A stretch of 64,000 nt of DNA from Sindora glabra (taxonomy: Eukaryota; Streptophyta; Magnoliopsida; Fabales; Fabaceae). Below, one piece after another: positions 57,969 to 64,000 of this stretch; within the stretch, counting starts at the first letter, position 1; each line of letters starts with the position of its first letter. The stretch lies in NCBI GenBank assembly GCA_020226215.1, contig CM035234.1, positions 73,673,135 to 73,737,134 on the forward strand. The letters are read 5' to 3'. The notes under the pieces were generated by a model, which saw only the letters and a program-made list of their open reading frames with translations, did no database searches and had not been told where the DNA came from. Both the position numbers and the translations under genes were made by a program.

Positions 57969-60680
57969 AAAGTTGAGGTGATTATTGTGCTTTTTTTTTT
58001 TCATTTTTGAAATAGAGTCAAAAGATTTAGTTTCTGAATTGAGGAGACACAAAACTCATAAATGGAGCAAAATATGGTTAGAAATTGAATAAAATAGTTA
58101 TATGTTTGATTTGGTAGGAGTCCAAAAATTTTGGACAATTCATTGTGTGGTCCTGGTGATAGAAGTAGTTGGAACCGAGCTTCAAAAAATTAAAATTTAT
58201 GAGGGAAACTTCTACCTTTACTATACTTTGTATTTATATATTGACATGTGTGAAATAATGCTTGTCTATGCACATGATATGAAATCACATGCTATAATTA
58301 ATGAATATTTTAGCATAGAACTTTGACTAAATATGGCTTGGCCATATGTGGGATGGACAAAAAAAATTATACTTATCATGAATAATTATTAATGGAATTA
58401 TTAAATGTTGATGGAACAAAATTAAATTAAGGAGAACTTCGAGAAAAATAGTAATGAGAAATATATATATATTATAGTCTAAATTAAAAACAACAGATCT
58501 ATTAGAACGTAATTATGACTTAATTTGTAGTCAGAAATTGAAATAAAAAGGATCACTTAAAGTGTGTAGCGACAATAAAACAAGTGTCGGCAAACCTTAT
58601 GAGTTAGAAATTAAAATAAGACTCTTATACAAGAAGAATTAGCACAGACAAAACATTCTTTGGAGAAAGATTTATCGGTTAATGAGGAAAAAAATTAAAA
58701 AGAGAATAATTGGAGTGGCTTAAAACACTAAAATTATGAAACTTAGGAAAAAAAAAAAACTAAGGCATAAATATTGGAATATGATTAACTGAAGTGAAAA
58801 TGATAGAAAGCAATAAGGATTTAAAGGTAAAATATTCTATAGGATAATTTGTTAATGAAAGATAGAACAAATTGGAAGGGAACATATGGGAGGAAGAACA
58901 AGATTATAGTAATAAATATGTTAACCAAATAAAAGAGATATACAAAAATAAAACAAAATAAGTTAATGGGGTAATAATAAAAGGTAAGTTGGATATAGAA
59001 ACAACAAGTGTACGATCTTTAGTTGTGATATATATGAAACTAATATTATAAGTGATACGATATTAATGCTAGAAAAGAACATAATATGGGTTACTTCGTG
59101 GAGAAGATAGAATCTACTTGTATTGAATAATTATAATATTTGAAGTGGGTGATTGAAATTGTGAAAAATATATGGAATATCAATCTGTGTCACATGGTAA
59201 AATTATGTGATAAGAAATATTTTTTATAAAACATGAATTATAAATCTAAACTATGTGATATGATTATGTGCATTGTTGATCATAAATTGCTTCAGCTTAT
59301 AAAAATGATTAGTTATGAAAAGACATTATAGGGTGTGCATGTAACAAAAAGGCCTAATGGGATGAGAATATTGTGAAATGAAAAGATGGTTTTGTCGTAT
59401 GCATACACTCTATTACATTCATTGAGCATGAAAAGTGTAGCCTACATGGTGAGAATATTTTGAATTGAAAATGTTTAAGTGGTGAATTAGTTTGATTTAT
59501 GATGGGGGAAAAAGGCTTGATGCCATATTAGGAAAGATGGTTACAGATCAATGAAGGGATAAGATTGGAGGAAATAAGGTTATGGATGAAGGGAGAGAAA
59601 AGGCTAGAGGAGAGAAAGATAAAGTTGGATGGTTGCTATAAGAAAGAATAATATTGCATGTAAATCAACCCATACATTTGCATACATAAATTTATACATT
59701 GCTTGAATGATCAAGTATCATTTTATATATTTTTGCAAGTTCAATGATGAATACTTTATCTAATTAGATGATTGACTAAATTAATAGTATTTAGTTTGAT
59801 AAGATAAAATGACATGATATGACAATTGATGCTCCTTGTGCGTAGTTACTTATGTGATTGAAAATGAAATGATTGTGTGTATGTTGTTAATTATGATTAC
59901 AAAATCATTACTAATTCCTAACAACCTTTAGAAGATGATGATTCTCTGTAATGTGTGAAATATGATGTATATGGATATGTGTGTATTTAGCTTGGATGGA
60001 GCTCAAAATAAATTTAACATTTTATTCATTAAGTATATAGTTGGATTCACTCTTCATTGTTATAGTTGTAGGAATACTCATTTCCACAGTTACTATCAAC
60101 GATATAAGAGTCAAGTCTATAGTCTTGATCACAAGGCTGGAGAATCTTATGGGAATAGTTAAGACCTTGTATTTGAGTTAGCCATAAGTTTTCTTTTCTC
60201 CCATTGTAATTGAGTGTACTAGGAACGTGAACATGTATGTAATATAAGAAATAGTAAAGTAATGTAAAAAAAGGCTCGTGGAAATTAAAAGTTAGATAAT
60301 TTCCATGTTGATCATGAATTTTGGAAGTCAAGTCATGATAGAAATACAATACAATCTTTTATAAAATTTACCTAATTTGTTGTTAATAAATTTGATAAAA
60401 AATTTATTCCTGCATACTTAAAACTATACTTTCATTCCTTAGACAATTCAAGAAATGAATGAAAGTACATTGTACCTTACACTTAATTTTTTTATGAGAA
60501 TGTTTCTCCTCACTCATGCATGTTCATTTTTCCAAATAGTCTTGGCAATAACTTTAAAATTAAAAGTAAAAAGCTTATAGAATCCTTAATATCATTTTTT
60601 CAAAATAAAAAATATAAAAATAATTTTAGAAATTAATTAGGCAAATATATATAAAATAAATAAATGCAATTTATCAATTT
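57969..60680. other. AT-rich DNA, only a weak zinc-knuckle-like trace
   Basis: No gene is supported. Near 60030-60100 the plus strand reads FTLHCYSCRNTHFHSYY, which has the spacing of a decayed CCHC knuckle (C..C....H....C, last Cys lost), as in LINE or Copia gag proteins. Nothing around it confirms this. Confidence 0.35.
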
Positions 60681-60689
60681 TATTCGAAC

Positions 60690-60960
60690 CCCAATTAGCA
60701 GGGGTGTTGCTAACACCATGTGTTTGCTAACATGTGAATTAGAACTTAGTAACTTGATAAGTTACAAAGAAATTAGAATGGATTTAATAAAGCCGATAGC
60801 TCCATACATCACATTATAAGATGTGGTAGGTTGGTTAGTTTACACTTCTAGGTGTTCCATATGTTACATTATAAGATATGAGGGATTGGTTAACTTAACT
60901 TATGAGCTTTGTGCTTAATAGATCGAGAACTTTCCACTTGATTATTTTTTAGCATAAGTA
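60690..60960. repeat. Small internally duplicated repeat
   Basis: Two adjacent ~70-bp segments share ACATTATAAGAT.TG and GGTTGGTTAGTTTA / GGATTGGTTAACTTAA. The start (AGGGGTGTTGCTAACACC) is itself a short palindrome. The parent element is unknown. Confidence 0.38.
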
Positions 60961-61001
60961 TTTAAGTATCATATTTTTAGATCACTTTTTTACCAAAATT
61001 T

Positions 61002-61003
<2 letters not shown>

Positions 61004-61054
<51 letters not shown>
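61004..61054. repeat. (TA)n microsatellite
   Basis: About 25 uninterrupted TA dinucleotides. Confidence 0.96.
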
Positions 61055-61058
<4 letters not shown>

Positions 61059-62869
61059 TTATAACTTGAATATGTGTTCATCTTTTATGTTGTCTACTTG
61101 GAAACTCCTTAATTTATCTTTTTATTGCAACTTATCTTTATTACACTTAGGTTAAATTAAAATTTAAACTTTCTATGAAAAGCTCATGCCTTAACTTGTC
61201 CTATTTCATTTGAGGCATATGTTATCTACTTATTGAGTTACTAACTTACCCCAAGTGTTTTCTATGTTTTTCATATAGAAGTAAAGTTTAATGTCCGACA
61301 TCCACAACATTATGGATAGAGGAATGTCATATAGTGGTAAACTACACACATCATTCAAGTAAGCAAAAGTATTTAGGTTATTATTTGTATTTAGTATATG
61401 TTTTGAACTCTTAGAAGTGCTCCAAAACTTATAAGTAGGATCTAACTTCCATTATGTCATAATTTGTTCAAATTTACAAAAGACCATACTTATGTAAATG
61501 TGATTTATTATGAAATACTTAAATGGTGATCAAATAATGAAAATCCGTGATAGGACTATTAAGTATGTGAATGATGTGAACAAAATATTAAAGATGAAAC
61601 ATATATAAAACAATTTCTTGCACACTATTCATTTGTAATCCTACCTTTTCAATGAGTAAAATAACTTGGTTCTCAGTAAGTGGAATAACAACAGCATGGT
61701 GTTAATTAGCAACATAAATATATATGAGATGACATTCATAAATAGCAAGGTCAACATATTCTTAAGTAATAGGTTATTGAGTCTAGGGGTTGTGAATCAT
61801 CAAAGTAGTATGGTGTGATAGATAAGATATGAGTAGATTGATTGAATGGAACTAAAGAAAGTGTTGATGATGAATATGCCAAAATGGGGTGTTTCCTATT
61901 GCATCTATTCATGAAAAGATGGTTAAATAGGTTATGTTGAAGTTGTTAAAATAAAGGTTAGGTTAGAAAAAGTGATTATTTCATCAATGGTGGTAATGGT
62001 TACTATCTGTATAAAGCAACAAAGATAGTAGCTTTTCCAAGCTTGGTTAGGTCATCTTGTTAGCTTCGATAGGACAACTTTTGCATCCAAGGTTGTTTTT
62101 TGAAAACTAATTTCTTCTTCTTATCTTTTTCAAATTCAGCATTAAAGCTTGTTGAAATGGATCTTCCAAGAAAGGTTCTAGCATTGTAATAAAAGTTGTT
62201 ATAAGCTTCAATGTATTATTCTTCTTCAAAACTAACTTGCTTTTTCTATGGTAGTTTAGAGAATTTGACAGCTAGTGCAATTATAGGTTCTAGCTATATC
62301 TCCTTCATTAGACATCACTATAGTTTTCTTTAAATATTTACTCTTTATTTGTCTACTTAGCTATAACAAGAATTACACCACATCTAAACTTTTAAGATAT
62401 TTTAGGTTAGAGTGGCTTTTCCTAGTTTGATCTAAACTCAACATTTCTTAATCTTTTAGTACACTCCTTGAAATTTTTCTTATAAATCTCTTATTAAGTA
62501 AGCTTAGTACTCTTTTTTCCTTTTAAGATCTTTAGTTAGAAAGGATCCTCTGGATTTCTTTGGTACACACCCTTCAAAGATTACAATCCTTTTACTTTTT
62601 AGTAGAGGAGAAGGAGAAAAGTCTTAGTTTGAATTAGAAAATGACTTGCTATTTCAAAACCAAAAAAAAGTAACTCCACTATCAAGTTGCTCTTTTGATT
62701 ACTCTTTCTCTTCTAACTTGTTCTTAATTGTACTTTCTCCTTTGATTACTCTTTTTCAATAAACTAATTTATGAGAAATTCCTCAATCTTTCTCTTTGGT
62801 CTAAAAATTTTCTTCAAGCTATTGGAATTTTTAACCTCCTTTCTATTTCTAAGAAATAAGGTTCTTGAC
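61055..62869. other. Repeat-derived DNA, no intact gene
   Basis: The right part (about 61950-62869) has the base composition of the pseudogene that follows and probably encodes the remains of its C-terminal region on the minus strand. The left part shows nothing recognisable. Confidence 0.35.
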
Positions 62870-63410
62870 TAGCTAGCATTTATCATATTTTTCTTAAAAA
62901 CTTTTCTTCCTTCTTTTAATGAAAAATTTATATTAAACTCCTTGTAAATTCTTACCATTGGCATCCTATAGGGAAGTGGTGCCCTTTCTTTGTTGAATTC
63001 CATTACCATGTGTTGAATAATCCAGTAACCAATGTTGATCTTGACATTTGACTTAATAGCTCACATGAGAAAGGTTTCAAAGTTGCTAATATTATTCAAC
63101 CTTATCTATTTTCAAAGAATCAATAGAATGATCAAGTAAAGCAGCATTTTTCTATCTCTACAAAGCAAATCACTCTTCAAGAAGTCTTTTCATCTAAAAA
63201 TAAGTAATGTCCATTGCTTATAATTGTAAGTAATTTTGCCTCTTTAAATGTTGATTTCATCCCCCTTATTTAGTACACCAAGGATTTGATTAATTCTTGT
63301 TGCATTCAAAGTTGTCATTTTCCCTTCAACATAGAACTAGATTTTTTAACATTAAGTTTTGCATAAAAGAGCTTAGTGTAACTCTCATGTACAAGTTCAT
63401 CTGTCTCCAA
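62870..63410 (-). pseudogene. Plant transposon-protein domain remnant (PF20167-like)
   Basis: On the minus strand, in order: LVHESYTKLFYAKLNV (near 63400-63353), RINQILGVLNKGDEIN (near 63305-63258), NIGYWIIQHMVMEFN (near 63040-62998) and APLPYRMPMVRIYKEFNI (near 62990-62940). From memory these match the order and wording of the 'putative plant transposon protein' domain found in many legume and other dicot repeats (v..FYa.l......g....I...lg.........i..........lpyg.l.t.i....). Stops and frameshifts separate the blocks. The domain's biochemical role is unknown. The repeat probably extends past 63410, but I could not follow it. Confidence 0.45.
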
Positions 63411-64000
63411 GAATGAACTCCAACTTTGATTTTTCAAGTGCTGTATGCAATCTAAATTCTTAAAAGCAATAGAATCCAAATCATCTCTTAAGGGGGTTAT
63501 ACTTTTTTTTTAAAAAAAACAAAGTTATGGTAAATGGTTTTTGAATGAGGATTTCTAAAAAGATTAAAGGGGAACTAAACTAAGGAGGATTAGGTGACCA
63601 TTTTCTAGAGAAAACACATAACATGGTGCTAAGAAAGTAAAATAAGGGGTTTTGGTTACTAAAGGAAAGAAGAGTGTTTAAGCAAAGAAAGCAACAAATT
63701 GCTTGATTAAAAGTCAACATAGCACTATTCAAATGGGTTACCTAAAAAAAACACTTGATTTGAAATTTTTTTTTTATTTTTATAAAAAGATCAAGATATT
63801 TTCTAAAAGTATGTAATTTCTTAAAATAACAAATCAAATAAGAAATTAAAAAGAAAAAAGGATAGGTTTTTTAACAAACCTAACCATGAAATTAGAAAAA
63901 CTTTAAAAGGAATAAAAATCTTGTGGAAGTTTAGAGATGCAATTGTAGTTTTAATAAAGAAACATTGCAAAAAGTGAGCAATTTTTCAAAAAATAAGGTA
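63411..64000. other. Right window end, no gene seen
   Basis: Sequence continuing upstream of the transposon-protein remnant, with several homopolymer A and T runs. I see no start codon or domain that can be placed. Confidence 0.35.

Noticed and set aside
59962..60349. Short frames on both strands, one with C..C....H spacing
   Set aside because: The zinc-knuckle-like trace lacks its last Cys, and no neighbouring gag, RT or ORF1 motif supports it.
1..64000. tRNA or rRNA genes, organelle-DNA insertions, CRISPR or bacterial-style gene clusters
   Set aside because: Reading both strands I saw no cloverleaf-type tRNA, rRNA-like sequence, long organelle-like tract or regular spacer array. The only Pol III-like signals belong to the SINE-like element at 54886-55060.

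Overview
The window looks like AT-rich, repeat-dominated nuclear DNA from a eudicot plant. The grounds are an intronless P-class pentatricopeptide (PPR) gene, a gene with seven short exons and canonical GT/AG introns, Copia, Gypsy and plant L1-type retroelements in every stage of decay, and many short foldback (MITE-like) elements. Species cannot be fixed from the sequence alone. There are no operons, CRISPR arrays or other prokaryotic features.

Layout. 0.4-2 kb: an intact PPR gene on the minus strand. 2.3-6.3 kb: a non-coding LTR retroelement (two ~300-330 bp LTRs, a T/G-rich interior and a nested insertion) lying about 0.35 kb upstream of the PPR start. 6.8-9.2 kb: a tentative small spliced minus-strand gene with a GC-rich first exon. 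9.2-10.6 kb: low-complexity and foldback repeats. 11-16 kb: a decayed minus-strand LINE with ORF1 (DUF4283), endonuclease, RT and RNase H traces. 16-27 kb: old repeats, two MITE families and a probable Gypsy LTR with its primer-binding site. 27.4-32.2 kb: a Copia element with both LTRs, missing most of its RT and carrying a MITE. 32-40 kb: Gypsy and Copia fragments, a hAT-type MITE with a perfect 8-bp target duplication and a Mutator-type MITE with a perfect 10-bp duplication. 41-46.3 kb: the second real gene, a 361-residue protein with a diverged methyl-CpG-binding-like domain, preceded by a ~1.1-kb tandemly duplicated upstream region. 48.7-51.9 kb: a 3.2-kb Tourist/Harbinger-like element holding a minisatellite with exactly two unit lengths, 97 and 126 bp, that differ by one 29-bp palindromic module. 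52.3-53.7 kb: a probable solo Gypsy LTR. 54-64 kb: MITEs, a SINE-like element, microsatellites and a decayed plant transposon-protein domain.

How the parts relate. The two confident genes, PPR (organelle RNA metabolism) and MBD-like (chromatin), are unrelated in function and are separated by about 41 kb of transposon-derived DNA. Nothing suggests a pathway cluster. No convincing new biological system was found. The most interesting items are the MBD-like gene with its duplicated upstream region, the 97/126-bp palindromic minisatellite inside the Tourist-like element, and the tandem LTR arrangement next to the PPR gene.
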